64,000 nucleotides of DNA from CAYQEC01 sp964569015 (GCA_964569015.1 CAZMSN010000002.1:31376-95375), one strand, 5' to 3'. Counted from the first letter of the stretch, positions 42,152 through 51,294 are shown. Notes: generated by a model from the letters alone, not told the origin. A program made the numbers and translations.

Positions 42152-42165
42152 AATTGATATCAATT
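42152..42165. promoter_or_regulatory. 14-bp perfect palindrome in a 27-bp divergent intergenic region
   Basis: AATTGATATCAATT (42152-42165) is its own reverse complement and sits midway between start codons at 42143 (minus) and 42171 (plus). It is strikingly AT-rich in a GC-rich neighbourhood. It holds TATCAA on each strand, 7 nt from the plus-strand ATG, so it may contain both -10 boxes and be the operator of a dimeric repressor. TTGCAC at 42134-42139, 18 nt before TATCAA, could be the plus-strand -35. Confidence 0.55.
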
Positions 42166-42170
42166 GACTC

Positions 42171-42635
42171 ATGAGGTCATCACAGTCGTCGACGGCGCCC
42201 GGGAGCCTCCTTGATGTTCGTCCTCCCATCGGGGATTCCGCGCCATTCCCGGGCGCCGTCGCCCCTTTCGATCGTGTCCGTCCCACCGCCGTCCCGCGTG
42301 CCTTCATCCACCCGCGGGTCTGGAACGCCGATGCCCATGGATTCCCGGCTGATCACCCCTACGTCCGCCGCTACTGGACCGCCGCCATCGGCGCGGGGGC
42401 GGTCGCTGACCTGCTCCGACTCGCCACCGCCGCACGACGCGATCGCTCCCTGCGCCAACCCCGCTACCTTCCGCCCCTCATTCGGGCCGGTCTCGCCAGC
42501 GTGAGGAACGGCGAGGTCCACGTCCGCACTCGCATCCCTCAACTCCCTCCACACCTGATCCGTCGACTTCCACCCCGTCTACGCCGCGAGCACGCCGCCG
42601 TCGAGTGCGGCGAACGAGGGGCGTGCCGCACCTGA
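42171..42635 (+). CDS. Unknown protein (154 aa)
   Basis: No family recognised with confidence. From the ATG at 42171, the first 45 residues are low in structure; then AFIHPRVWNADAHGFPADHPYVRRYWTAAIGAGAVADLLRLATAARR and LPPLIRAGLASVRNGEVHVRTRIPQLPPHLIRRLPPRLRREHA. The central part is helical with conserved-looking Trp, Tyr and Arg, and the tail is Arg/Pro-rich, which suggests nucleic-acid contact. No signal peptide or membrane helix. It appears leaderless, starting 5 nt after the palindrome. The sirtuin promoter begins right after its stop codon. Confidence 0.5.
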   Translation: MRSSQSSTAPGSLLDVRPPIGDSAPFPGAVAPFDRVRPTAVPRAFIHPRVWNADAHGFPADHPYVRRYWTAAIGAGAVADLLRLATAARRDRSLRQPRYLPPLIRAGLASVRNGEVHVRTRIPQLPPHLIRRLPPRLRREHAAVECGERGACRT

Positions 42636-42648
42636 TACCGTGTGGTGC
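42636..42648 (+). promoter_or_regulatory. Leaderless-type promoter of the sirtuin gene
   Basis: TACCGT (42636-42641), gtggtgc, then ATG at 42649, with no Shine-Dalgarno sequence. This favours 42649 over the in-frame upstream start at 42640. Confidence 0.45.
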
Positions 42649-43407
42649 ATGGATGCCAGCGTCCGAGATGCAATCGCGGTACTCGGCGATCGCTCGAATA
42701 TCCTCGTCTTCACCGGAGCCGGGATCTCCACCGAGTCGGGGATCCCCGATTTCCGCAGCCCGGGCGGGCTGTGGACAAAGCTCGATCCGGACGACTTCAC
42801 CCTGAGTCGCTACCTCAGCGATCCCGCGGTGCGGGAACGATCGTGGAACGCCCGTTTCCCTCGGCTCTTCGGCGGCGCCGCCCCCAACGCCGCGCACCAC
42901 GCCATCGTCGACCTCTGGAAGGCGGGCCGGATGATCGGTTGCGTCACCCAGAACATCGACGGCCTGCACCAAGCTGCCGGGTTGCCGCCGCACACGATTG
43001 CCGAGCTGCACGGCAACGCCGACGGCATCGCCTGCCATGCCTGTGGCAGGCCGGCCAACCCAGTTGACGTCGAAGCCCGCTGGCGAGCCGGCGACCTCGA
43101 TCCCCGCTGTCTCGCCTGTGGGGGCATTCTCAAGTCGACGGTGGTCTTCTTCGAGGAGATGCTTCCCGGAGAACCGATGGAACAGGCATATGCCTGGGTC
43201 TCCGAGGCAGACGCGGTGATCTCGATCGGCTCGAGCCTGTCGGTGTTCCCCGCCGCCTTCATCCCGCTCGAGGTGGTGGGCCGCGGACACCCACTGGTGA
43301 TCGTCAATCAAGGCCCTACCGAGTTCGATCAGCGCGCCACAGTGCTCGTTGGGGGCAAGGCCGGCACCGCACTTCCCCAGATCGTCGACGCCCTGGCAGA
43401 GGCGTAG
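42649..43407 (+). CDS. cobB: Sir2-family NAD-dependent protein deacylase (sirtuin)
   Basis: Removes acetyl or other acyl groups from protein lysines using NAD, giving nicotinamide and O-acyl-ADP-ribose. The 252-residue protein has the NAD loop VFTGAGISTESGIPDFRSPGGLW, the TQNIDGLH motif, the catalytic His in ELHGN (about residue 121), the zinc site CHACGRPA and CLACGGIL (C-x2-C twice), and IGSSLSVFPAAFIP for NAD. The Tyr/Arg pair that marks class III desuccinylases is not evident, so ordinary deacetylation is the default expectation. In actinomycetes sirtuins typically reactivate acyl-CoA synthetases. It stands alone with its own promoter; stop codon TAG. Confidence 0.94.
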   Translation: MDASVRDAIAVLGDRSNILVFTGAGISTESGIPDFRSPGGLWTKLDPDDFTLSRYLSDPAVRERSWNARFPRLFGGAAPNAAHHAIVDLWKAGRMIGCVTQNIDGLHQAAGLPPHTIAELHGNADGIACHACGRPANPVDVEARWRAGDLDPRCLACGGILKSTVVFFEEMLPGEPMEQAYAWVSEADAVISIGSSLSVFPAAFIPLEVVGRGHPLVIVNQGPTEFDQRATVLVGGKAGTALPQIVDALAEA

Positions 43408-43531
43408 CAGCCTCTCCGGCCAGCGAGGTCCCGCCCATCTCACATGCGATAGCAAGAGGTTGCTTCCGCTGCTGATCGACGGCGATCACGCTTGCACATC
43501 AGAGGATCGAGGCGCGTGAGGCACTGAGACG

Positions 43532-44303
43532 TCAGTCGGAGGTGGGGTGCAGCCCGGGAATGCGGGCATAGCGCACGATGGGCTCACGGACGAACCACGA
43601 CACCGGCCGGCTCGGCTCCTCGACGGCCGGCTCGGCGGTAGCCGCCGCGATCGCCGGCGCCTCGGGCTCGGGCACCGGATCAGGCTGAGGATCAGGCTGA
43701 GGATCAGGCTGAGGATCAGGCTGAGGATCAGGCTGAGGATCAGNNNNNNNNNNNNNNNNNNNNNNNNNNNNNNNNNNNNNNNNNNNNNNNNNNNNNNNNN
43801 NNNNNNNNNNNNNNNNNNNNNNNNNNNNNNNNNNNNNNNNNNNGCTGAGGTGGCGTCACCAACCCGGGCGGGCCCTTCATGAACACCACGGTCACCCACA
43901 TTTCGTCCGGTGATTCTCGGACGACGCCGACTCCGATGTAGTTGTAGTCGCCCAGCACGTTGGCGCGGTGGCCGGGCGAACTCATGAAGGCGTTGTGGAT
44001 CGAATCGGCAGTCGGCCCAACGCCGACGTTCTCGCCGAGCCCGATCCAGCTCCCGCACACCGATCCCAGCTCGGGATTGTGGTAGAGGGCTCCCTGTTCG
44101 AGCATGTGCTGCGAATGGGCACGAGCGTCATCTGCCAGATCCCAATAGACCTCGACCGGTTCGAGACCTTGGGCAACCCGCTCTGCGTTGATCTTGGCAA
44201 CGAATGCGCCTTCCGCCGAAGCGTGTGCTGCCGGTGCGGCGAAGCCGGTGAGGATGATGGTGAGCGTGGCGAGAAGGGAGAGCGTCCGCCGAAGCCGTGC
44301 CAT
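43532..44303 (-). CDS. Secreted CAP-domain (SCP/PR1-like) protein with a DPQP repeat, interrupted by an assembly gap
   Basis: Exported protein beginning with signal peptide LSLLATLTIILTGFAAPAAHA. The CAP domain (about residues 30-150) has FVAKINAERVAQGLEPVEV, DDARAHSQHMLEQGALYHN, GENVGVGPTADSIHNAFMSSPGHRANVL and DYNYIGVGVVRES, the full YkwD-type set with the His-Glu-Glu-His site. Then a Pro/Gln linker enters a 12-bp tandem repeat encoding D-P-Q-P and a run of 100 N (43744-43843), and re-emerges as DPVPEPEAPA to a final FVREPIVRYARIPGLHP. The two sides are in different frames only because the gap length is arbitrary. CAP proteins occur on bacterial surfaces with lipid- or wall-related roles; activity unknown. 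AGGGGA precedes the ATG. Confidence 0.85.
43678..43743 (-). repeat. 12-bp tandem repeat (D-P-Q-P) next to an assembly gap
   Basis: At least five and a half copies of a 12-bp unit (GGATCAGGCTGA on the plus strand) run directly into the N stretch; the first bases after the gap (gctgagg) fit the same unit. The true copy number is unknown. Confidence 0.85.
43744..43843. other. Assembly gap of 100 N
   Basis: Exactly 100 N, a conventional placeholder, inside the D-P-Q-P repeat of the CAP protein gene. Real length is unknown. Confidence 0.95.
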
Positions 44304-44429
44304 TTGGAAGGTCCCCTACGCGAAGTAGCTGCCGTTGCTACTCTCCGTATCGTCCAGGGGCCGGCATTCTTGAGGATTCTGAGTGGTCGTCCCGACCACC
44401 CAACGTGGCAGAAACCGCCGTCGGAGGAA

Positions 44430-45881
44430 TTAGCCCGCGATGCTCTCGGCGAGCGCCACGAAGGTCCGCACCCCGAAGCCGGTGCCGCCTTCGACGACAT
44501 AGCCGGTGGTCGCCTCCGCCCTGGCAGGACCCGCGATGTCGAGGTGGACCCAGGGGATCTCACCGACGAACTCGGAGAGCAGCAGCGCGGCCGTGATGGC
44601 CCCTCCGTACCGTCCTCCGATGTTCTTCATGTCGGCAATCGGCGACTCGATCTCCTTGCGGTACTCAACCTCCAGCGGGAGTCTCCACATTTTCTCCCCC
44701 GCCCCGCGCGCTGCCGCTCCCACCCTCTCGGCGGCGTCGTCGTCGTTGGCGAAGAGGCCGCCGATCTTCGAGCCGAGCGCCACACAGCAGGCCCCGGTGA
44801 GCGTGGCGATATCGACGATCAGGTCCGGCTCGCCCTCGGCCGCCAATGACAGGCCGTCGGCGAGCACGAGACGCCCCTCGGCGTCGGTGTTCAGCACCTC
44901 GATGGTCTTGCCATTGCGGACGCGGAGCACGTCACCCGGACGCTGGGCGGCACCACCGGTCATGTTCTCGGTGAGTGGCGTCACCGCCGTCACGTTGATC
45001 GAGAGACCGAGCCGGGCAATGGCTTGCATGGCACCGATCACGGCGGCGGCGCCCGCCATGTCGGTTTTCATCGTCTCCATGCCCTTCGCCGTCTTGATCG
45101 ACAGCCCCCCGCTGTCGAACACGATGCCCTTGCCGACCAGCGCCAGCGACGCCGACGCTCCGGGGGGCTCGTAGCGCATCACCACCATGCGGGGCGGATT
45201 GGTGGCGCCGGCCGCCACCGCCTGCAAACCCCCAAGACGCTCAGCCGCGATCTGCTCCTCATCGAACACGTCCACCGAGAAACCGGCCTCGGCGCCGATC
45301 TCGACAACCCGCTCCGCCAACACCTCAGGCGGCTTGGCCCCGGCCGGCTCATTGATCAGGTCACGGGCGAGCGCCACGGCCTCGGCCACCACCCGACCGT
45401 GCTCGATCCGCTCCACCGCGTCGAGCCCCGCCCCGACGAGCATGAACTGTTCGGTGAGAACCGGCTCCGGCGCGGTGCGGTACTTGTCGAAGCGGTACTG
45501 ACCGAGCAGAAAGCCGACGGTGACAATCTCGGCGGCATCGTCGATCCCGATCTGCTGCAGCGTCGTGGCTACGACCCGATGGCGGACAGTCGCTCGCCCC
45601 GCCGTCCCGGCCACCCTGCGCAACGCCTCGTCGTCCACCTCGCTGCCCACGCCGACGAACACCACCTGCTCGAAATCGATCCCCCCGCCGGCGGGCACCG
45701 TGGCGACCTCCCCCGCCTTCCCCGTGAAATCGGCACCGGCGAGATAGGCATCGAGCCAATCGCCGAGCCTGTCGGCCGCCCAATCGGCGCCCGGCCCCCA
45801 CACCCGGTCCTCGAACACCGGGACGACGAGGGCGCCGCCGGCCACCGTGTCCACGCTTTCCGCGGGAATGATCTCGATCAC
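44430..45881 (-). CDS. pepA: Leucyl aminopeptidase (M17, PepA)
   Basis: Cytosolic hexameric two-metal aminopeptidase that trims N-terminal residues from peptides. The 483-residue protein has a poorly conserved N-terminal domain and a catalytic domain with LALVGKGIVFDSGGLSIK (metal Lys/Asp), MKTDMAGAAAV, and NTDAEGRLVLADGL with metal-binding Asp/Glu and the catalytic Arg, plus DIATLTGACCVALG. Start is GTG at 45881, chosen because GGAGGAAAC lies just before it and it overlaps the stop of the adenosyltransferase gene as GTGA. The two are an operon. PepA can also act as a DNA-binding protein in enterobacteria; nothing here tests that. Confidence 0.94.
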   Translation of the reverse strand: MIEIIPAESVDTVAGGALVVPVFEDRVWGPGADWAADRLGDWLDAYLAGADFTGKAGEVATVPAGGGIDFEQVVFVGVGSEVDDEALRRVAGTAGRATVRHRVVATTLQQIGIDDAAEIVTVGFLLGQYRFDKYRTAPEPVLTEQFMLVGAGLDAVERIEHGRVVAEAVALARDLINEPAGAKPPEVLAERVVEIGAEAGFSVDVFDEEQIAAERLGGLQAVAAGATNPPRMVVMRYEPPGASASLALVGKGIVFDSGGLSIKTAKGMETMKTDMAGAAAVIGAMQAIARLGLSINVTAVTPLTENMTGGAAQRPGDVLRVRNGKTIEVLNTDAEGRLVLADGLSLAAEGEPDLIVDIATLTGACCVALGSKIGGLFANDDDAAERVGAAARGAGEKMWRLPLEVEYRKEIESPIADMKNIGGRYGGAITAALLLSEFVGEIPWVHLDIAGPARAEATTGYVVEGGTGFGVRTFVALAESIAG

Positions 45882-46435
45882 GTTTCCTCCTCGTGACGGC
45901 TGGGCATCCACGCCCGCTCGGCGGCTCGCACCAGCACATACAGGTAGTCGGCGAGGCGGTTCAGGTAGGGCACCACCAGCGAGCCCTGGCAGCTCTCCAC
46001 CTCGGCATGAGTGACCGCCCGGCGCTCGGCGCGCCGTACCACGGTCCGTGCCAGATCGAGGGCCGCCGCCAGGCGTGTCTCCCCCGCCACCATGAACTCG
46101 GTGGGAAGACCGTGTTCCTCTGCGAGTCGATCGATGGCCGCCTCCAACGCCTCGATCATCGGCTCATCGACCCGGCTGACGCCCGGCTCCAGCTTCGTGT
46201 GATTGGCGGGAGCGGTCGCCAGCTCAGCCGCCACCACGAGCAGCTCCCGCTGGAGGCGCAGGAGCTCGTCCCCGAGCGAGTCGCCGCTGGCGACCTCGGC
46301 CCGGGCTACCGCGAGGGCGGCGACGGCCTCATCGACGGTGCCGCACGCTTCCGGTCCCGTGGCGTTCTTTGCCACCCGGCCTCCGTGGAGCAGCCCGGTG
46401 GAACCGTTGTCGCCGCGCTTGGTGTAGATCCTCAC
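45878..46435 (-). CDS. PduO-type cob(I)alamin adenosyltransferase
   Basis: Makes adenosylcobalamin from ATP and reduced cobalamin. The 185-residue protein has the ATP loop IYTKRGDNGSTGLLHG at the N-terminus, GTVDEAVAALAVARAE, and the helical core with ARTVVRRAERRAV and YLNRLADYLYVLVRAAE, which are the PduO signature. GTG start behind a leaderless promoter. Adenosylcobalamin would serve methylmalonyl-CoA mutase, consistent with acyl-CoA carboxylase in the window, or a B12-dependent ribonucleotide reductase; neither is in view. Confidence 0.93.
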   Translation of the reverse strand: MRIYTKRGDNGSTGLLHGGRVAKNATGPEACGTVDEAVAALAVARAEVASGDSLGDELLRLQRELLVVAAELATAPANHTKLEPGVSRVDEPMIEALEAAIDRLAEEHGLPTEFMVAGETRLAAALDLARTVVRRAERRAVTHAEVESCQGSLVVPYLNRLADYLYVLVRAAERAWMPSRHEEET

Positions 46436-46448
46436 GCCGGCCAGCCTA
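46436..46448 (-). promoter_or_regulatory. Leaderless-type promoter of the adenosyltransferase-pepA operon
   Basis: On the minus strand TAGGCT (46448-46443), ggccggc (7 nt), then the GTG at 46435; no ribosome site. It lies between the transketolase stop and the next gene on the same strand, marking a new transcription unit. Confidence 0.5.
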
Positions 46449-46540
46449 GGGCCACCGCCGCCGGAGTCGGTTCCGACCCCGAGGCCAACTGTGTCAGGAC
46501 CAGGACTGTGCCGGAGACCCCGATCACCTCCGGAGGCCCG

Positions 46541-48490
46541 TCAGCCCAGCCACTGCTCCACTCGCCGAGCAACGTGTTCGGGGGTGATCCCGAACTGCTC
46601 GGCCAGGACCCTCGCAGGCGCCGAAGCCCCGAATCGATCGATCCCGAGGCGCAGCCCGGAGCGGCCCGTGATCTCGGCCCACCCGAACGTCACGCCTGCC
46701 TCGAGCGAAGCTATGGGGAGTCCACCGCCGAGCACCTCACAGCGATAGGCCTCGTCCTGGGCTTGAAACGCCTCGACGCACGGCATCGACACCACGCGCA
46801 GCGACCGCCCGGCGGCTTCGAGCCGTTCCGCGGCCTCCAGTGCCACCCACAGCTCAGACCCGGTGGCGACGAGGACCGCGTCGGTGCCCGGCCGGGCCAC
46901 GTACCCACCACGCTCGACGGGCACCCGATCGCCGCCTCCCATCGGGACCGCCTGGCGGGTGAGCACCAGTGCAGTCGGACCGTTGGTGCGGTTCAGGGCC
47001 ACCTCCCAGGCGCCGGCGGTTTCGGCGGCGTTCCCGGGGCGGATCACCCAGAGCCCGGGAATGGCGCGCAGCGCCGCGACGTGCTCGACCGACTGATGGG
47101 TCGGGCCATCCTCCCCGAGGAAGACCGAGTCGTGGGTCCATACCCAGATGCTGGGCGCCCCCATCAAGGCTCCGAGGCGAACCGCACCCCTCATATAGTC
47201 GCTGAACGTGAGAAACGTGGCGCCGTACGCCCGCAATCCGCCGTGGATCGTGATCCCGTTGACGATCGCCCCCATGGCGTGCTCCCTGACCCCGAAGCGC
47301 AGATTGCGTCCACGGCGATCCTTCTTGGAGAAGTCGGTCGACTCCGTGATCAGGGTGTTGGTGGAGCTGGCGAGATCGGCGGCGCCGCCGATCACATCGG
47401 GACGCGATGCCGCGAACCCGTTGAGGACTCTGCCGCCGATCGACCGAGTTGCCGCCTTGGCATCGGGCTCTCCGGCCGGGACGTCGAGCCGCACCGGCTC
47501 TGGGGCAAAGTGGGTACACCATGCAGCGGCCACCTCGGGCTGCTTCGCCGCGATCATCTGGAACCGGCGCTCCCACTCGCTGCGCGCCTGGCGACCACGA
47601 TTCATCGCCTTCGAGAAGAACGCGGTGACCTCGGGCGGGACGTGGAAAGGCGGGTGCTCCCAACCCATCAACTCCTTGACCCGAGCGACCTCCTCCTCCC
47701 CGAGGGGCGACCCGTGGGCCGCCGCCGTGTCCTGCTTGGCGGGGCTGCCGTAGCCGATGTGGGTCTTGCACGAGATGAGGGAAGGCCGCTTCTCCTCGGC
47801 GACCGCTTCCCGCAGCGCCTCCTCCACCGCCCCCCGATCGTGGCCGTCGACGGTGAGCGTTTGCCACCGATAGGAAGCGAACCGCTGCGGGACGTCCTCG
47901 CTACACGACAACGGCATCGGCCCAACCAGCGTGATGGCGTTGTCGTCGTACAGGTACACGAGGCGGCCAAGGCCGAGGTGGCCAGCTAGGGAAGCCGCCT
48001 CCGATGCCACTCCCTCCATGATGTCGCCGTCCGAGACGAGCGCGTAGGTGTGGTGATCGACGAGGTCACTGCCGAACTTGGCACGGAGGTGCTCCTCGGC
48101 GATGGCCATGCCGACGCCCATGGCGAATCCCTGCCCGAGTGGGCCAGTGGTGGCCTCGACGCCGAGGCTCGCCTCCCGCTCCGGATGACCCGGGGTGGGT
48201 GATCCCCACTGCCGGAAGTTGCGGAGGTCTTCGATCGTCACAGGGAACCCTGCCAGGTGAAGCAGCGAGTACAGGAGCATCGACGCGTGCCCGTTGGAGA
48301 GCACGAATCGATCCCGGTCGATCCACTCGGGGTGCTCCGGATCGACCGTCAGGAACTTGGACCAGAGCACGACGGCGAGGTCGGCCATACCCATCGGCGC
48401 TCCCGGGTGACCCGAATTGGCCCGCTGGATGGCGTCGATCGAGAGGGTCCTGATCGTGTCTACCGCGAGTTGCTCGATGTTGTCCGTCAT
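46541..48490 (-). CDS. tkt: Transketolase
   Basis: Thiamine-diphosphate enzyme of the pentose phosphate pathway, moving two-carbon units between sugar phosphates. The 649-residue protein shows [21 protein letters not shown], the ThDP motif [35 protein letters not shown], the pyrimidine-domain [13 protein letters not shown], and [25 protein letters not shown] with conserved Glu/His. The ATG at 48490 follows GGGAGGACAC. It lies 39 bp after the M24 peptidase gene and ends the unit that begins with lpd. ThDP chemistry links it loosely to the 2-oxoacid dehydrogenase genes upstream. Confidence 0.95.
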   Translation of the reverse strand: MTDNIEQLAVDTIRTLSIDAIQRANSGHPGAPMGMADLAVVLWSKFLTVDPEHPEWIDRDRFVLSNGHASMLLYSLLHLAGFPVTIEDLRNFRQWGSPTPGHPEREASLGVEATTGPLGQGFAMGVGMAIAEEHLRAKFGSDLVDHHTYALVSDGDIMEGVASEAASLAGHLGLGRLVYLYDDNAITLVGPMPLSCSEDVPQRFASYRWQTLTVDGHDRGAVEEALREAVAEEKRPSLISCKTHIGYGSPAKQDTAAAHGSPLGEEEVARVKELMGWEHPPFHVPPEVTAFFSKAMNRGRQARSEWERRFQMIAAKQPEVAAAWCTHFAPEPVRLDVPAGEPDAKAATRSIGGRVLNGFAASRPDVIGGAADLASSTNTLITESTDFSKKDRRGRNLRFGVREHAMGAIVNGITIHGGLRAYGATFLTFSDYMRGAVRLGALMGAPSIWVWTHDSVFLGEDGPTHQSVEHVAALRAIPGLWVIRPGNAAETAGAWEVALNRTNGPTALVLTRQAVPMGGGDRVPVERGGYVARPGTDAVLVATGSELWVALEAAERLEAAGRSLRVVSMPCVEAFQAQDEAYRCEVLGGGLPIASLEAGVTFGWAEITGRSGLRLGIDRFGASAPARVLAEQFGITPEHVARRVEQWLG

Positions 48491-48529
48491 GTGTCCTCCC
48501 GTTGTGGTCACCAGGCTAGTGAGGAGACC

Positions 48530-49633
48530 TCACTCGACGATTGCCAGGTCGCGCGATGATCGGTTCAGCCGCACCGCCCCACCGGCGCCGACGACCACGA
48601 TGTCCTCGATCCGCATCCCGAACTCCCCGGGAATGTAGATCCCCGGTTCGATGGAGAAGGTCATGCCCTCGGCCAGGGCCAAATCGTTTCCCTCGACGAT
48701 GTAGGGCTCCTCGTGGAGGTCGAGGCCGATTCCGTGCCCGGTGCGGTGGATGAAGAAGTCCCCGTAGCCGGCGTCGCTGATCACCCGGCGGGCGGCGCGG
48801 TCGATGGCCTGCGCCTCGATGCCCGGCAACACCGCCTCCACGGCCGCCTGCTGAGCGATCCCCAGCACCTCGTAGGCTTCGGCGTAGGCCGCCGTCGGCG
48901 GTCCCACGTGAAAGCAGCGTGTTGTGTCCGAGCAGTAGCTCCCCACCCTTCCTCCGAAGTCGATGATCACGGCGTCACCCGCTTCGATAACACGGTCACC
49001 GGCCTCGTGATGGGGCGATGCCCCGTTGGGCCCGGCGGCGACGATGGTGAACGCCGCCGAATCGTGACCTTCCTCGACGGTCATGGCGGCGGTCGCCTGG
49101 GCGAGTTCGCGTTCGCTCCGGCCGCCGAAGGGCTCGTCTCGGAGCCGCTCGACGACTCGATCGGCGGCGGCGCCGGCACGGCGCAGCAACTCGATCTCAC
49201 GAGGGTCCTTGCAGACGCGAAGCGAAGCCACGAGAGGCCCCGCAGTCTCGAACTCGACCTCGGGTCGGAGCGTCTGGAGGGCGAGCAGGAAGCGGGACCA
49301 GGTCGCCTCCCCTATCGCGGCGCGCCGCGCCTCACCCATCGCATCGGCGACGATGCGCAATGGATCCTCGGTCTCACCCCAGGCGCGCACGGAGAAGACG
49401 CCCGGTTTCCTCTCGACCCGGGGCGCCTCCAGCTCGGGAACGACGAGAACCGGCTCGCCATGGCGCCGAATCACCGCCATCGTGAGGCGTTCCAGCGGCA
49501 TCGCCTCGTAGCCGGTGAGGTAAGGGAGATCGGCCCCGACGGAGAGCAGCAGGGCGTCGATGTCGTTCTCGGACATCGCGACGCGAACGCGCACGAGGCG
49601 ATCGAGGTGGTCGAAGCCGTTCGGATCGCTCAT
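48530..49633 (-). CDS. M24-family metallopeptidase (Xaa-Pro dipeptidase-like)
   Basis: A pita-bread-fold two-metal peptidase, probably an Xaa-Pro aminopeptidase or dipeptidase. N-terminal creatinase-type domain at residues 1-130 (ENDIDALLLSVGADLPYLTGYEAMP), then the catalytic domain with metal ligands Asp in VIIDFGGRV, Asp in YCSDTTR, His in RTGHGIGLDLHEEP, Glu in TFSIEPGIYIPG and Glu in MRIEDIVV, all present. 367 residues is usual. The ATG overlaps the LipB-LipA stop as ATGA. In actinomycetes a gene of this family is often near translation-factor genes; here its neighbours are lipoate and transketolase genes. Confidence 0.92.
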   Translation of the reverse strand: MSDPNGFDHLDRLVRVRVAMSENDIDALLLSVGADLPYLTGYEAMPLERLTMAVIRRHGEPVLVVPELEAPRVERKPGVFSVRAWGETEDPLRIVADAMGEARRAAIGEATWSRFLLALQTLRPEVEFETAGPLVASLRVCKDPREIELLRRAGAAADRVVERLRDEPFGGRSERELAQATAAMTVEEGHDSAAFTIVAAGPNGASPHHEAGDRVIEAGDAVIIDFGGRVGSYCSDTTRCFHVGPPTAAYAEAYEVLGIAQQAAVEAVLPGIEAQAIDRAARRVISDAGYGDFFIHRTGHGIGLDLHEEPYIVEGNDLALAEGMTFSIEPGIYIPGEFGMRIEDIVVVGAGGAVRLNRSSRDLAIVE

Positions 49634-51294
49634 CGCGCTGACGCCGCCAGCGACTCACGGGCGTGATAGGACGAGCGCACCAGCGGACCCGACTCGACGT
49701 GAGCCAGACCCAGGCGCTCGCCCTCGGCGCGGTAGCGCTCGAACTCATCGGGATGCACATAGCGCTGGATCGGGCGGTGGCGCGGAGTCGGTCGCAGATA
49801 CTGGCCGATGGTCACGATGTCGACACCCACCGTGCGCAGGTCGGCGAGGGCACCCATGACCTCCTCCTCGGTCTCGCCCATCCCGACGATGAGCCCGGAC
49901 TTGACGGCGCCGGCGGGATTGCGCCACTTGGCCCTCGCCAGCAGTGCCAGCGAGCGGCCGTAGCTGGCGGCGGTGCGGATTTCCCTCTGCAGTCTGAGCA
50001 CGGTCTCGGTGTTGTGGTTGAGCACCGTCGGCTTTTCCCCCATGACCACGTCCAGGGCATCCGGATCCCCCTTGAAGTCCGGGATCAGCACCTCGACGTC
50101 GCAGTCCGGCAGACGGTTGCGGATCTGACGAATGGTCTCGGCGAAGATCTCCGCGCCGCCATCGGGCAGATCGTCGCGATTCACCGATGTGAGCACGGCA
50201 TAGCGCAGCCCCATGGTCGCCACTGCTTCGGCAGCGCGGACCGGTTCGTCGAGATCAACCTCCCCCGGACGGCCCGTCGTGACGTCACAGAAGGCACACG
50301 CCCTGGTGCAGCGGTCGCCGAGCAGCATCAGCGTCCCGATCCCCTGAGACCAGCACTCGTAGATGTTGGGGCACCCGGCCTCGGCACATACCGTGTGCAG
50401 ATCGAGACGGCTCATGAGACCCTCGAGGTCGTGGAAGCCCTGGCTCGCGGTGTCTGCCTTGACCCGCATCCACTCGGGCCGAGGCGGCTCGCCGGGGAGC
50501 ACTCCACTGATAGCGATCGGGGTCTCGCGTCTCGCCTGCGGGGAGAACACGCCGGCGGCCACCATGCGATCCACGTCGAAGTCCTGCCGCGCCCCCCGGG
50601 CGAAGGTGCCGAGCTGGATGTCGGCCCGCTCGAAGGCGAAGGTCGTGGTGACGTGTGCGAGCAGCGCCTTGGTGACCTCCTCTATGCTCACCGGCCGGCC
50701 GAGACTCGCGCTCAGCGAGGAAACCGGACGGTCCTCGATGCCGCATGGGACGATATTGGAGAAATACTCCATGGACGGGTCCACGTTGAGGGCGAAGCCG
50801 TGCATCGAGACTCCACGAGCCACGCGCACCCCAATGGCCGCCACCTTGCCGGCCGCCGTCCAAACCCCGGTGAAGCCCGGCTCCGCCCAGGCGTCGACTC
50901 CGAGATCGGCGATCGTGGCGATCAGCATCCGCTCGATACGGCGCACATGACCGACCATGTCGAACCCACGGGGAAGCGCCGGCACGGCGAAGACGGGATA
51001 GCCGACGAGCTGGCCCGGTCCGTGGTAGGTGATGTCTCCGCCTCGGTCGACGTGGTGCAGCTCGGCCCCAATGCCGGCGAGCAGGCCGGGATCGACCAGC
51101 AGGTTGGATCCGTCCCCGTTGCGGCCCACCGTGTAGGTGTGGGGATGCTCGACCAGGAGCAGGTAGTCCTCAGAAGCCCGTCCGGTGACCCGGCCCTCCC
51201 AGATCGCCCGCTGCAGGTCCCAAGCCTCGGCGTAGGGAAGACGTCCCAGCCACCTGATCCGAACGGTGTCTCCGGGACGAACCCGCCGGATCAC
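49630..51294 (-). CDS. lipB-lipA: LipB-LipA fusion: octanoyltransferase joined to lipoyl synthase
   Basis: One 554-residue chain carries both steps of de novo protein lipoylation. Residues 1-230 are LipB: LLLVEHPHTYTVGRNGDGSNLL, DRGGDITYHGPGQLVGYP, catalytic Lys150 in TAAGKVAAIGVR and Cys184 in SNIVPCGIEDRPVSS. Residues about 270-554 are the radical-SAM enzyme LipA: PEWMRVKAD, auxiliary cluster Cys303, 308, 314 (C-x4-C-x5-C), SAM cluster Cys329, 333, 336 (C-x3-C-x2-C) and the C-terminal RSSYHARE. A linker of about 40 residues joins them without a stop. The GTG at 51294 overlaps the E2 stop (GTGA) and sets the start. An internal start for LipA (for example the Met at about residue 244) cannot be excluded. 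Confidence 0.92.
   Translation of the reverse strand: MIRRVRPGDTVRIRWLGRLPYAEAWDLQRAIWEGRVTGRASEDYLLLVEHPHTYTVGRNGDGSNLLVDPGLLAGIGAELHHVDRGGDITYHGPGQLVGYPVFAVPALPRGFDMVGHVRRIERMLIATIADLGVDAWAEPGFTGVWTAAGKVAAIGVRVARGVSMHGFALNVDPSMEYFSNIVPCGIEDRPVSSLSASLGRPVSIEEVTKALLAHVTTTFAFERADIQLGTFARGARQDFDVDRMVAAGVFSPQARRETPIAISGVLPGEPPRPEWMRVKADTASQGFHDLEGLMSRLDLHTVCAEAGCPNIYECWSQGIGTLMLLGDRCTRACAFCDVTTGRPGEVDLDEPVRAAEAVATMGLRYAVLTSVNRDDLPDGGAEIFAETIRQIRNRLPDCDVEVLIPDFKGDPDALDVVMGEKPTVLNHNTETVLRLQREIRTAASYGRSLALLARAKWRNPAGAVKSGLIVGMGETEEEVMGALADLRTVGVDIVTIGQYLRPTPRHRPIQRYVHPDEFERYRAEGERLGLAHVESGPLVRSSYHARESLAASAR

Noticed and set aside
43678..43843. CRISPR array
   Set aside because: The repeats are 12 bp, directly abutting, in frame in a coding sequence and without spacers; the same holds for the 24-bp array at 52063-52392.
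45893..47989. 698-codon open frame antisense to transketolase and the adenosyltransferase
   Set aside because: It spans two unrelated genes and an intergenic region; composition is Arg/Pro/His-rich and no motif is recognisable.
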